A DNA stretch of 64,000 nt from Linanthus parryae (taxonomy: Eukaryota > Streptophyta > Magnoliopsida > Ericales > Polemoniaceae): positions 68,976,127 to 69,040,126 of the forward strand of contig JALGPY010000006.1 of NCBI GenBank assembly GCA_023055425.1, given 5' to 3'. The notes under the pieces are model-generated. The model worked only from the letters and a program-made list of their open reading frames with translations, did no database searches and was not told the origin of the DNA. This document shows, one piece after another, positions 36,619-48,500 of this stretch (the first letter of the stretch is position 1; every line of letters starts with the position of its first letter). A program made the position numbers and the translations under genes.

Positions 36619-37036
36619 AGTTACAGAGCATTTGATGAGTATGAGGGGATTGAAAGAGCTTGGAGCAGGTAAAGCTTTATGATTTCTTGCAAAGCCCTGA
36701 AGATCTTGAGAGACTCTACCGTGAGATTCATTTGCTCAAGACATTAAAGCACCGAAACATCATGAAGTTCTACAATTCATGGGTTGATACTTCCAAAAGG
36801 AACATCAATTTCGTCACCGAATTGTTCACTTATGGGACTCTCAAACAGTCAGTAGTACCTCCCTCCATCCATCCATCCCTCCCTCATTATTTCTCTTTTA
36901 TTTTACATCTTTTAAAGCTTACCTCCTCCTCCTACTGCCCAGGTACACGGAAAAATACAAAAGAGTCAACTCAAGAGCAGTGAAGCATTGGTGTAGACAA
37001 ATCTTAGAAGGACTTCTCTATCTCAATAGCCATGAC
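36619..37036 (+). pseudogene. WNK-type protein kinase fragment (two exons, frameshifted)
   Basis: Exon 1 (about 36619-36847) encodes [11 protein letters not shown], then [40 protein letters not shown] and [14 protein letters not shown]. This is the N-lobe of plant WNK (with-no-lysine) kinases up to the hinge. Exon 2 (36943-37036) continues with [20 protein letters not shown] and [11 protein letters not shown], ending just before the HRDLK catalytic loop. The 95-bp intron (36848-36942) has GT...AG ends in phase 2, so the piece came from genomic DNA. A one-base deletion in the AW-N-QVKL stretch near 36670 breaks the frame. No catalytic loop, DFG motif or C-lobe is present, so the product could not be an active kinase. 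Confidence 0.85.
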
Positions 37037-37174
37037 GGAAACCACAAAATCAGATCACGACAACAATCCCATTGCAATTGAAACTCAAATTGAAACCCAG
37101 AAACACAAGAATCTGCGGAATAGAAAACCCAAGTCAGGGTGTTTGAACCCTCGATTGAAACCCAAAAACTTGAA

Positions 37175-37360
<186 letters not shown>

Positions 37361-37449
37361 GAGGAGGTCCGACCTAGCAACTTCCTGTAAAAGAGAGGAA
37401 GCAGGTGCTAGAGAGAGATTGAGGGAGAGGGCTGTGTGCTCGAGAGAGA

Positions 37450-37696
37450 TCCGACCTTGACGAGGATGATTACGGATCTGGGTCGTTGGATCAAGAGGAC
37501 CGAATCGCGAGGGGTGTAGAGTCCAGTGAGGGGGGTCTCATTCACGGTGGGTGCGATCTACGGTTTCGTCGACTTTAGAGGTCGTCCGGTTGTAGACGGA
37601 GATGGGGAAGCCTTTCTAGGCGATGTTGAGGGTGAGGTTCTGACCCATGACGGCGTGACCGGCGAGGCCGTTGCGGGAGAGAGTTGACGCTTCCAT
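37450..37696 (-). pseudogene. 6-phosphogluconate dehydrogenase N-terminal fragment
   Basis: On the minus strand a start codon at 37696 opens MEASTLSRNGLAGHAVMGQN followed by LTLNIA. This is the Rossmann-fold NADP-binding N-terminus of plant 6PGDH (GLAxxAVMGQNLALNIA). A TAG replaces the next codon (Glu in the family), then KGFPISVYNRTTSKVDETVD follows, matching the family closely. After THRE a small frameshift occurs, and a third stretch (PRSVIILVK) ends the match near 37450. The enzyme catalyses the oxidative pentose phosphate step from 6-phosphogluconate to ribulose 5-phosphate. Only about 80 of roughly 480 residues remain. Some 5' leader sequence (to about 37760) seems to be included. Confidence 0.85.
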
Positions 37697-37995
37697 GGCT
37701 GTCGGAGAGAGCTGGGTTGTGAGCTCAGAGCTGGGTCCTCGGCGGCTGTGTTTCACAGGTGAGGGGGGGGGAGAGAGAAAGAGGGACTAGGGTTACAAAT
37801 GAAGGGGAGTGAGGGATTAGAGTAATATATATGAGGGAATTTTATAAAATTTCAGGGTAAAATAATCTTTTTCTCCGTGCTGTTAATCAGCAGTTAGCCT
37901 CCATCCAATAAAGGGGCGGAGTGTCTTTATCCAAAACACATAGTAGCGGGGTGGATCTAATTCTAAAGTCATGAATGGTCAGTGTCTTTTACTCT

Positions 37996-39109
37996 TAAAA
38001 AATACTCTTTTTCCATCATTCATACTTTCACTGTCAAGTATATGGGCTTTATTTTTACTACGAATAGATACCCTCCGTTACCTTTCCAAGCATATAATAA
38101 AACAAAAAAAAAAAATCTTAAAAAATCTCTTTAGCTCCTCACTCTCTCCCTTAAAGTTTTACAAAATCATAATATTGACCCATGCAACTCATATTTTTCG
38201 ATCTCCCCATCCATTGTTTTCTCGCCCCCGTCTTGATCTGTCTCTCTCGATTTGTTTCTTCCTTCTTCTTCTTCAATTCGTTCAGGAGTTCTGTCGAATT
38301 AATCTTTTTGCTTCTTTTTATTTTATAATGTAAATAATTAAAATATAATATTGCTATATTTTATATATTTTTATTTTACGACCCATTGTAGTAAGCAATA
38401 TTTATTCAGAAAAAGTAACATTTTCATGAAGTAAATAAAATTCTCTTGCTATAATCTTGATTGCCCGATGAGAGAATGATAGATAGTGAATAGAGGAACT
38501 AAGACATTGAATAATAGGGAAAACATAGGGGGAAAACCTAGAGAGAGAGAAAATGGATGAAAGAATGAGAGAACTAGGTTATGTAGGTAAAAATGATATT
38601 TTATAAAACTTTAAAGATGCGAATAGACGGAGAAATTGTCTTTTTCTATTATTATTGTCCAATATATGAATGGAGAAAGTTAGCGAAGGGTACTAGTTTC
38701 CAACATAAAAACAGTTACCTAACTGCATCAACTGAAAGTACAAAGGCAAAATTGTATATTTACAAAGTTCCGTCCAGAAAATCAACGAGGGTACCTAATT
38801 GCAATAAAATGAAAACTTGAACATTGGATTGTTTCAATTGAAAGTATGAATATTAATTATAAATAAAGTTCAAACTATGGGTACCACGGATGCAATTTTG
38901 CCACGGTGTCTCGAAAAGCACATAATTTTAAAGGAAAAAATAGCACATAATTTTGGAGGAAAAAAAAATTTATTCTCACTTTCTTAGTTATTTCCTTATT
39001 TAATGGAAACACGGCGAAAACAAAAAGATTATAGTTCTTCATTTTTCTTTCCTTTTCTTCTTACTCTCTCAAAAACTTTTTCTCTCGTCCTTTTCTAAAC
39101 AAAGCCTAG
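37996..39109. other. AT-rich DNA, no gene recognised
   Basis: Contains pyrimidine-rich runs (CTTCTTCTTCTTC near 38265, TTTTTCTTTCC near 39043) and short frames without motifs. No inverted ends or RNA genes were found. Confidence 0.5.
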
Positions 39110-39603
39110 GGCTAGTTTGGTAATGCTGTAGCGTTTTAAAAAGCTCCTGTGTTGGAAGTACTGTGAGAAAGTTGCTGTGAAAATATAGGCGAAAAGTGTT
39201 TGGTAAATTCCGTATTTAAGCTGCTGCGGGAAACCATTTTTGATACTTCATGTTTGGTAACTAGTGTTTTAGAATTGCTGTTACTGTCAAAATGATAATA
39301 TCATACATAATATAATTAATAGTGTTTATTACAATATATTGATATTTATTAACGGATAGGAATGTAAAATAATACATTTATCGAAACATGTCTTGGAAAG
39401 CAACCGCTCACTTCCTTTTCAAAAACTGGTGTGGAGAAGCAACTGTTTTTCAAAAAACAGTAAAAATCAATTTACAAACACAATAATACTGCTTTTCGAT
39501 TCGAAAAGCAGCATTCTAGAAAGCAAAAATATTACCAAACATAATAATACTGCTTTTCGATTCGAAAAGCAGCATTCTAGAAAGCAAAAATATTACCAAA
39601 CAT
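39110..39603. mobile_element. Tourist-like MITE, member 1 of a local family
   Basis: The left end GGCTAGTTTGGTAATGCTG matches the ends of the elements at 42583 and 62068. The right end carries the inverse ATTACCAAAC. Inside, GTGTTTGGTAA and GCTGCTGTG-like words are shared with the other members. No clear target duplication was found, and the right end is altered by a 61-bp tandem duplication. Confidence 0.5.
39482..39603 (+). repeat. 61-bp perfect tandem duplication with internal hairpin
   Basis: Copy 1 (39482-39542) and copy 2 (39543-39603) are identical except at the last base or two. Each contains CTGCTTTTCGATTCGAAAAG+CAG, an 11-bp palindrome with a one-base centre, and ends in ATTACCAAACA, the MITE-type terminus. 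Confidence 0.85.
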
Positions 39604-39606
39604 GAA

Positions 39607-39611
<5 letters not shown>

Positions 39612-39665
<54 letters not shown>
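39612..39665. repeat. (AT)n microsatellite
   Basis: About 25 AT units directly after GTGTGT, next to the MITE's right border. Confidence 0.95.
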
Positions 39666-39668
<3 letters not shown>

Positions 39669-40522
39669 ACTAGGAGCCTGTTTGGTAACATCTTAGTGTA
39701 TTTAGGTAACTGATTACCTTCAAAAAGTATAGTTTATTAAATTGATCAAACTTGGGGTCATACCAAATAAGTAGGTCTTAATTTCAACTCAATGAAAATG
39801 TTTTAAGCAAATTTTTTTGATTCTATTCGCAGTAGGGCTGGGTTGGGTTGGACCGAGATGAACCGGGCCACTGTTTTGAAAACGTGAACCTAAGTCCAAC
39901 CCAACCCAACCCATCGTCCGGGCCAACACTCGAACTCAAGTCTGACCCATTTTAAAAAACTATAAACCCAAACCCTTTCGTGGGCTAAAATAATTTCAAT
40001 ATTTATTTAAAATAATAATATTAGTAATTAAAAAATTGCTTACTAGTTCGTTAAATACAAATATGAATGAAATTAATTATGCATTTAACACATTTAGTTA
40101 TGTTTGAACAACTTTTTCTATTTCATGTTAGTTGGTCAATAGGTGTTCTGGTGAATTTATGTTTCCACATTTTTTAGAGATTCTACGGTAAACATAAACA
40201 TCAGGTAATTAGGGCTTAATTGGTGATTGCGGCGATTGAAAGTGCGAGGAGAAAGAAGAGATGTCGAGGGTCTTACCGGATAACTGCGACGAGGCAAGTT
40301 CAGACTATTGTTGATTTGTACTTTGATTCTGAGAATCTTACCCAAGAGAAGATGAATTAGGTTTCCATGATTTGTAACTTGTATGTATATATGAGATTGA
40401 CATGTTAGTACATCTCATTTTATGACAATTCAATATCCCCTATGTGTTAGTAAAGTGTTAGTAAAATTTACAGAATTACACCTTCACAAATAAAACTATT
40501 CAAACCATGTATAAAATATTTA
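39666..40522. other. AT-rich DNA with GGTTGGG repeats
   Basis: Begins with GAGCCTGTTTGGTAAC, a Tourist-like end whose possible partner is GTACACCAAACAGGCC near 41670. If the two belong together, the TIR element at 40531-41591 is nested in a larger one. 39838-39925 has GGGTTGGGTTGG and its complement CCAACCCAACCCAACCC. No gene is seen. Confidence 0.35.
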
Positions 40523-40530
40523 ATTATTTA

Positions 40531-41591
40531 GGGAATTGATTCTTACACCGGTCATATTTGATGGTTACACCGGATTTAGTTGTCGTGACTTGATTGCCCT
40601 TATTCATTAATTAGTTTTAATATTTTTACAATTCAATTGGTAATCACTAATCAGCTATCTTAGGTAAGTTGGTAATATACATATATTCTATATTGGTAAG
40701 TTCAAATTCTCAATATTTTCCCTTTTATATCACTTATTCTGTAAGGAATTAACTAAAATTAATTTTGAGGCAACATCATACAATTCCCATTTTCTTCATT
40801 TTTCTTGGTTGAAGATGGAGACTTCAACTATTTAGAATCCTATCTCTTTGAAGTGGCTTCTTACAATCAGAATTCTCAATTTGTCACTTCAACCACATCA
40901 CCCATTATGGAATCCATTGGGGACAAATAACTTTTTGGGCATATGAAAACCTTCAGAAGTTCCAATACCTACAGGATTATAGCTACAATTAAGACTGAAA
41001 TTTAGTTGGGTTTTGGATCAAAAGATAAAAGCGGTGGAGATAGAAGCATAGGTGTCTTGTTAAAACCTTACGTCTTGCGTGTATGTGATAGTTGAGTTTC
41101 ATGGAGTTCTACTTCTGAAGAGAACTCGGAGACGAATGTTTTGAGAAAAGGATAAGGATGTGTAAAAAAAAATACATTGCGATGCCAATGTTCATATGAA
41201 TGAACTTCATTCTCAAAAGATAGTCCTCTAAGAAAGTAAAAGGACATGCATATGCTTTAGATCTCAAGGTTTCTTTGAACGAAAAATCCAAGTGCTTGAC
41301 AATTCTACTTTTGAGGACATGATTTGGATTAATGACTTAATTGGTATGAACTGTAAGGATGTCAAAGCGTATGAATGAAAAAAAAAGTTGTTGAAAAAAG
41401 GCAAAAATCTTTAAAATAGTGTAGAAAATTATTCAAAATGTAAAGTTACATGTTTTCTAAAGAAAATGTGAAGTTACCTGAAATAAATGAGCATATATAA
41501 ATCGAGGGTAATTAATGAATAAGGGCAATTAAGTCACGACAATTAAATCCGGTGTAACCATCAAATATGACCGGTGTAAGAATCAATCCCC
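40531..41591. mobile_element. TIR transposon with 83-bp inverted repeats (Mutator- or hAT-like)
   Basis: The ends at 40531-40613 and 41509-41591 are inverted copies with only three mismatches in 83 bp (GATTCTTACACCGGTCATAT at the outer part, TGCCCTTATTCATTAATTA at the inner). ATTATTTA directly flanks both ends (40523-40530, 41592-41599), an exact 8-bp duplication. Long TIRs favour a Mutator-like element, while 8 bp is also the hAT length. The 0.9-kb interior has only short broken frames (for example 41109-41291, minus) that I could not assign. It is probably non-autonomous. Confidence 0.85.
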
Positions 41592-41599
41592 ATTATTTA

Positions 41600-42579
41600 T
41601 TATGTCAACCGAAACCCACCCACACTGGGCTGGATTGGTCGGGCCACTGGGCCGATGGCCAGACCTACTTAGCAGTACACCAAACAGGCCATTAACTTCG
41701 CTACCTAATTCATCCAATATCAAATCAACCCCACCGGTCTTTTCAACGTTGGTACACCACCTTTTGGGTACTAGTAGTACCGTGAACTAACTTTCCTCAA
41801 CATACCAAACCAGAATATAAACGTGACTCCACTTAACAACATTCCACTTTAACTAAAAGCCTCAAATTGTAGCCCTTCTTTTCCTTTTCTTAATCTCACG
41901 ATTCTCACTCTCTTTCCTTTAATTTTATTGTCGTTTCTATAACCAGCGGAAAAAAAAAACACCTCGAAATAAAGTACCGAACAAAATCAATAAGCCGTAG
42001 ACTACCACGCTAAAGTGGATAACTTTATTTGTTCGTTACGTTATTCTCTCTTCATAGCTTTCTTTGTTCAAATGAGTTTGTCAATGCATTGTTCTCAATG
42101 AAGTGGTATTTGACATTCACTCAACTTTCTGTGAGAATAGATTCGTTCGATGGAGGAATTGAATTTAACATCATGTCGAAACTCAATTGTTATCTTTCAG
42201 TGTCACGCTGTTATTCTCAAGTACTAATAATCTGTTTAATTCCTGGGGGTGTAATTCTAATTTAGGGTTAATTGCATTTTGCTTTTCTATAGTTAAGGGA
42301 GATTCCAAATGTTGTAATATACCTCGTGGCTTCGTATTTGAGTCATTTTGTTAAAAATAAAAAGGATAAGAGGGAAAACAGATTGGGGCGAAGAAGAAAA
42401 AGAAGAAGAGTCGAGATGGATGAGACAAAGTTGAGAAGAGGCAGATACAGAGAGGGAGAAAAGAAAATATTAGACTATATAAGCCCCGGACAACATCAAA
42501 GGGCTCATTATCGCTGACCGTCTTGGTGTTGGAATGTTTTTCTAGTTTCTTGATGTTGTTGTCTCTTATGTTTGTTGTG
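41600..42579. other. No gene recognised
   Basis: Begins with a Pro/Leu-rich frame over GGGCCACTGGGCCGATGGCC. Pyrimidine-rich leader-like sequence follows around 41875-41930. A purine-rich frame (42326-42517, Arg/Lys-rich) has no motif. I see no promoter or splice pattern strong enough to call a gene. Confidence 0.4.
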
Positions 42580-42582
42580 TAA

Positions 42583-43883
42583 GGGCCAGTTTGTGAATGC
42601 TTTCGCTGCTAGCACTGCTGCTTTCTGACAGGAGAAGTAATTTTAGTGTTTGGTAAAAATAAAAATTCTACATTTTTCAGACAGGTTCTGTTGTCCCACA
42701 ACAGTTTTCAAAAAACAATGGGGGAGAAGCTTTTTCAGAAAGTGCTTTTGATTATTTTATCTACAACCGATTTTAACCTTACATTTTTTTTTTAAAATAT
42801 CAATAATTATCTTTACAGAAATGACACACGTCATATATTTTTTTCATTTTACCCTCTCCCAGCCATAGTTAGTAAAATACGGGACATAAATAATACGTGA
42901 TACGGTACGTATGTGTATTATACGATTTTATATTAAAAATATGTTAGTAAAAATTCGACTTAAAAAATGTGATTTGATTAATTCGAGTTTTCTATACGTA
43001 CGTGTATAGTTTGTATACTAGTTATTCATTCGTAATAAAAAAAATAAAGGTGCATTTCTTAGTATTTTTGCATATATAATGAAGTCTTTGTGTCACACAT
43101 TGCCATCTTTTCGTATTTCTATCAAATATTTAAAAATAATTTGTAAAACACGTACTCAATTTTTTATCATTTATGATATTTACGCTATTTACTCATGACT
43201 AATTACTTGTGTAAAATAATATCATACAATTCAAATTACTTTTGTAAAAAAAAAAAAAAAAGATACTACGCATTCCCTAATCTTAAACATGTATTATTTT
43301 AAAACTTAATAATATAACACATAAGACTCAAGATGCATGTACACACACATATATATAATTATAGTTATTTTAACATAATATCTTTGAAGTTTTATAATAA
43401 TATTTGTAAATATTTATAAAAATATATATTTAAAATAGATAAATGGTAAGAAAATATTTTAATAGTGAATAATTACTAAAAGTTACACTATTTAGGGTGA
43501 TGATTTATTCACTATAATATTATTTTCAAGGAGTTTAATTCGGAAGTATTGTACGTTAAAACGTGAAATACAAGTATTAAACTTTTTTGCTCAGAAATTC
43601 GATTATTTTTCATTAGGTCCAGCAATAGTACGAAATACAGAAGTATTTTTCATTTATTCGTATGGACGGGTATTAAACAGAAAAATTCAGAGTATTTACT
43701 AACTTTGCTCACAGCAAGTTCACAGTTGCTCTTACCAAACACAAAATTACAATATCAATATTTCACAGCAAATTTTACGTAATATTTATCAAACAACATT
43801 TTATCAATGATTCACAGCAGCTTTTCCACAGTGTGTTCACACAGCAGCTTTCTAGCACCACCAAAGCATTCCCAAACTAGTCT
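42583..43883. mobile_element. Tourist-like MITE, member 2, enlarged by a hAT-type insertion
   Basis: The inverted ends are GGGCCAGTTTGTGAATGCT and AGCATTCCCAAACTAGTCT, flanked by TAA (42580-42582, 43884-43886). Inner blocks (GTTTGGTAAAAATAAAAATT, TGTCCCACAACAGTTTTC, CAACCGATTTTAACCTTA) reappear in inverse orientation in the 446-bp member at 62068-62513. The extra length is explained by the insertion at 42864-43707. Confidence 0.75.
42864..43707. mobile_element. hAT-like element nested in the MITE
   Basis: 844 bp with inverted ends CATAGTTAGTAAAATAC (42864-42880) and GTATTTACTAACTTTG (43692-43707). It is flanked by CTCCCAGC and CTCACAGC, an 8-bp duplication with one change. The related MITE at 62068 shows the unoccupied site as a single CTCACAGC (read on its minus strand, about 62235-62250). 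CA...TG ends and an 8-bp duplication fit the hAT superfamily. There is no transposase frame. Confidence 0.8.
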
Positions 43884-44154
43884 TAAGACTTCTATGACTT
43901 TATTTTCCAACGAAGCTAAAAAAATATAAAATAAAAGCGCATTTATGTCTTTTTACATAAATTAATAGAAAAATTACATTCCTATTTCACAAAACATAAA
44001 CAATGGGGAGCCTTATTGCAACATTCGGAATCTTGGATGGTCTTTCACGTAAACTCTTAACCATATAATTTAAGCAAAATAGTTGACCATAGATTAGGGA
44101 CTTTTATTTTTATTTTTTAGGGTAGATTAGGGATTATTGGGTGGCAAGTAAACG

Positions 44155-44283
44155 GAGAAATTTTTTAGTGCTCCAAAAGAGCACCATGTGGTGCTCTACA
44201 ACTAATGAATATATTTAAGTGATGCAATGTGATTGGAAGAAGAGCACCACGTAGTGCTCTTTTGGAGCACTAAAAAATTTCTC
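44155..44283. mobile_element. Foldback/Mutator-type MITE of 129 bp
   Basis: 43-bp arms (44155-44197, 44241-44283) are inverted copies with only two or three mismatches: GAGAAATTTTTTAGTGCTCC, then AAAAGAGCACCA. A 43-base spacer separates them. AAGTAAACG, a perfect 9-bp duplication, flanks both sides (44146-44154, 44284-44292), the length made by Mutator-like transposases. As RNA it would form a stable stem. Confidence 0.9.
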
Positions 44284-44292
44284 AAGTAAACG

Positions 44293-45539
44293 ATACCGTT
44301 AACAAAAGCTAAATTATTGCACCTAATCCATCAACCAAGTGTCAAAAAGAACACTTGGTAAATGTGATATGGTGTAGTAGATACTAAGCATGAAAGCAAA
44401 CGATCAGCATGCGATCAGCTAGGTTATTTAGATGAGCATCTAATAAATAACATTTTAATCTCGTGAAGGGCGATTGTAAAAGGGGACCAATAGGAACATC
44501 ACTGCACCATGTGCATTAATGTCCCTGGGTCGTCAAATGATCACACCCTTACCTCTAGCCGTGGGCTACAAATGGAGTGCAGACGGATCTCAATGGATCA
44601 TGTGAAAAAAGCTAATTGTTAGCATTTAGATTAATTTATTAGTGTTTAGCACACTTCTCGATGCAATTAGGCGACCTAAAACACACTGTTTTCAGCCCAA
44701 ATTTTTCTTGAGACTTATGTCATTTTTCTCTGCTGTCTACCATAGGTGGTAAGACCTTAGGAGTGTTAGAGCATTTTTTGATCATTTAGGGTGATTATAT
44801 TATTGCTTATTAATTTCCAGTAATTAGTATTCAATTCTGGAAATTTCCATGAAATTGTAGTATGTTTTTTATGTTGTTTTACATAATGTTGTGGGTTGAA
44901 TGGATGTGTTTGGTGCATGGATGTGTCTTAGATGTTTTTATATTTGGTTTTGGTTTTGAATTTGTAATCAATTAAAATCAATTCGCGTGTCGCGACTCTC
45001 TACATACTCTATTATCTTCTCTTCTCATCCAATCGCTTTTCTAGAGGTTACTTCTTATTAGTAATAAGATAGTTAGTGAGGATTGAATAATAGAAGCTTC
45101 AAGAGAGGTTGCCAAACCAAAAGTCATGGTGCAAGGTGCATGGAGCAAATAGACGAACAAAGAAGCTTCAAGAAGTACTCTCGAGATAGGTGAGAAGGCT
45201 GAGGCGTGAATTCAAGACTTGCTCAAGACGTACTCTCAATAGTGGGAGTGCACCTTAGGGGTCACATCCATTGCATATTTATTTTATGCTTGTTATTCTT
45301 TTATGTTATAACTGCGTGTGATTTGATATAACATTATAACCTCGCATGCTAAGAAACTAAAACAAAAGAGCTCACATGATTAAAACCAATATGGAATCAT
45401 AAGTGATGATATTTGATTCCTAGAATTGCTACTAGGTTTTGGTGGAGTCCTTATGAGGAACTATTATATTACATCTATGTCTCATGTTATTTTGGATCTA
45501 AGTAAATGCTAGTATTAATTTCCTAAGCAATGTCTCAAA
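44293..45539. other. No gene recognised
   Basis: AT-rich sequence without motif-bearing frames. It may include the decayed upstream part of the copia element that follows, but no LTR or primer site could be located. Confidence 0.4.
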
Positions 45540-48500
45540 TCAATCGTGTCTAAATTGAAACCGTAAAGGCTAAATGGTGACAACAAACGACAAGACGTGT
45601 CGTCATACTATGTAACCATCTATTGAACATGGTTTATCAAAACCACCTACAAGAATTGTCGAACCTGTGACGAATAGTTGTCACAGCAGCACATAGACAT
45701 TATCTTTAGGCTCACCAATAGTGGGAGGCGGTCAAGATAATGTCATAGAGCGTGCTATGCCAATGTGGGGACATGACCTCATCAGCAAGTTCTAGACCAC
45801 TTTGAAATTCAAAGATTGTAGGAATTGGCCAAATAAAAATCTTGGATCCACCTTAACCATTTGCGTACATTAAAATTGTGAGTAGTGACTCATAAATCCC
45901 ACCTTAAACTATGACTCGAGACACATGTCAAAAAAAAGAAGCACTCGACTATAGCGTCTGAGATTCATGCCATTTATGATGAGAGGTTAAGCTATCCGAT
46001 TAGCAGTTTGTTGCTATCTCTGCAACGTTTTATGAAGTGCCATGAAAACTTTATATGAAAAACTTTGAAAGTGTCAAGATGTTCGGATAAGACCAAACAT
46101 CGCTCCCTTCTATCATCTAAGCAACCAAGTGTTTTCTCAGAATACTACTTCAGCAAACTTTTGAAGTCTAAGCCAAAAATGGTTGCTAAAGGCTGTTAGT
46201 AGAGTATGATTGGCAGATATAGTCCCTAGTCCTGTATTATGACCGTGACGAATAGGGGGGCAATGATAAGGGAATGTAGGGCCAATATTGATATAAGACC
46301 AATAGCCCAAAACTGGCAAACACGAAGGACAAAAAAGAAGTTTTCCTAAGACTAGAGAAAAGGCCAGACCTGGCACGAACTTCTCTTCTAAGGATCCATA
46401 GGATTATCTTTGAGGGAGTAGCCACCAAATTTGTTTTTGGTCATAGTTCTACTTTGGAATTGGTCATGTTATGTATGGTTATGCGCTCTTGAATTCTAGC
46501 ATGAGTGACGCCTCAGAATCTTTGGATTTCACCTCCAGAGTAGTGACTTAAGATTCTGGTATGTGGCGTGCTAGATTGAGACACACAATGTCAAGAAAAG
46601 GATGTTCAGGCTGGCTAAGGTAGGCCTGGTTGGAATATTCCCAAGGTAACCTTACCTATGTGTGATTCTTGCCTTACATAGAAGGCGAAACGCAAAACCG
46701 TCCAGTAAAGCATTAAAGACTATTGAGTCTTTACATATTATTCATTCTGCTCTTGTGATTCATTAAAAGTTAAAGCTAAGACATGGTGCTTACTGTTCAA
46801 TCATATTCGTATATTATCGTAGCGTCTCAACTATGTGTGCTAAATGCCACATAAGTCTGAGGCACCAAAGTGCTTCAGACAGGTATCTACGAAAAGTAGA
46901 GAACCGTCTGGACAAGAGAATATCTCCTTAGCCAGAATGAGACTGCGAGTATCTATCTTAGCAAGAGCTATGTGATGGAAAGGAGTAGTAGGAAGTAGCA
47001 TATTCCCACACTCCGCAGCAGTATACTGTAGCGGATAAGAGGAATAAGATACTGCCTGGAGATGGTTCGATGTATGATAGGGTGTTCAAAGTACATGTTC
47101 CCTATCTTGAGAAGACGCTTTGTTAAACGTCTGTCGACGTACTCAACCAAATACCCACGAAGTCTGTAGCCACTACTCCCTACGATATGTGGACCAAAAG
47201 GCAACCTATATGAGGTAACCTTAGGCCATGGGGATCGGCAGCTTATGAGCTAACTAAATTTTCAAAGTCAGGAAGAGGTTCGCAGAGAAGTAAGTATTTA
47301 GGAAATAGATGTTTCACTGGATGACACCCCACGCAACAGGAAACAGTTCCTATGGATCTTCAGGACAGTGGGAGTGACTTGCCTAGTGGAAAAACCATCA
47401 TAGATTATGACTATGTGGAGGAACCCTCTTTGCGCAGGAACGCTCTTTGCAGCATACTCTGTCGACGATTTGACATTGAAGGGAAAGACATGATGGTCAC
47501 CACGCAAGACGATGATGAACCTAGGATATCGCCCTAGGATTTTTCATCACCTGACAAGAAGGAATTGAAAGTTAGACCCTAGATGGAAGAAACGTTTCTT
47601 CATCGCGCAACATACCTTCTCATACTATTCGGAGTACTCTAGGGGTTGCGTATTCGAAACGCACCAGCCGATTAGTAGTGTAACGTAAATGGACTCACGA
47701 GATATATGATTTATCATAAGGAGATGTCCATTATTAAAGGAAATTTTCGTAGAGATGATGATCTCCACGAGCATGGAGGAACTGCTGGAAGACACCCGTT
47801 CCTTAGTCTATTATGAGGAAGTAGTTCCTCAAAGAATCCTCCGGACAATGGAAATGACTTTCCAAGCGAGCTGCCCATCCATAGGGATGAGAGCAAATGA
47901 TGATCCTCGTATGCAAAGTAATTGCTCATAGGAGCATACCCCATCGACTGCTTGATATCGAAGGGATGATCTTAAGGATCACCTTGCATAAACGATGGGA
48001 TAAAATACTATGCCTTATCGTTCTCTAATTATGAAGAATGATCAGTAAGCTTTACAGGATAAGTTAGAGTCTATAAGGGGCCAATCAAGTTTGATACTAG
48101 GTTGACTTTACGAATGGATTCATGACTATTGGAGATCAATGGATTTCCAAGGTTAATCATAGATCAAGACGAAAGCGTGGGAAGGCATATGACTTGCAGA
48201 GATATCGGCAATAGTTGTGATGATGGACTCGGAGCTCCATTCTCGATAAACGTGACAACTTAATTTCTTAATGGAGAAACCAGAGAGGTGACGTAAGGTC
48301 AAAATGTACAAAATGTGTGCAAACTAACTAAGTCCAGATGTGGTCTTAGCTAGTCCTCTGCACAGTAGTATTTCATCGTGGGATCGTTTACTATATGTTT
48401 ACGATAACGGATGAAAACCGCTGCATATCACTCTTTCTAGTAGAGAGTTGATTATCATGTCACTTAACATCGATGACACACTATTAGCCAGTGGAGATTA

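Noticed and set aside
36660..36983. An expressed kinase gene starting with the ATG at 36661.
   Set aside because: The frame enters the intron, the true upstream exon is in another frame because of a deletion, and the catalytic loop and C-lobe are missing.
39672..41690. A larger Tourist-like element enclosing the TIR transposon at 40531, from GCCTGTTTGGT and its inverse ACCAAACAGGC.
   Set aside because: Only 11 bases match and the flanking triplets do not agree, so chance pairing cannot be excluded.
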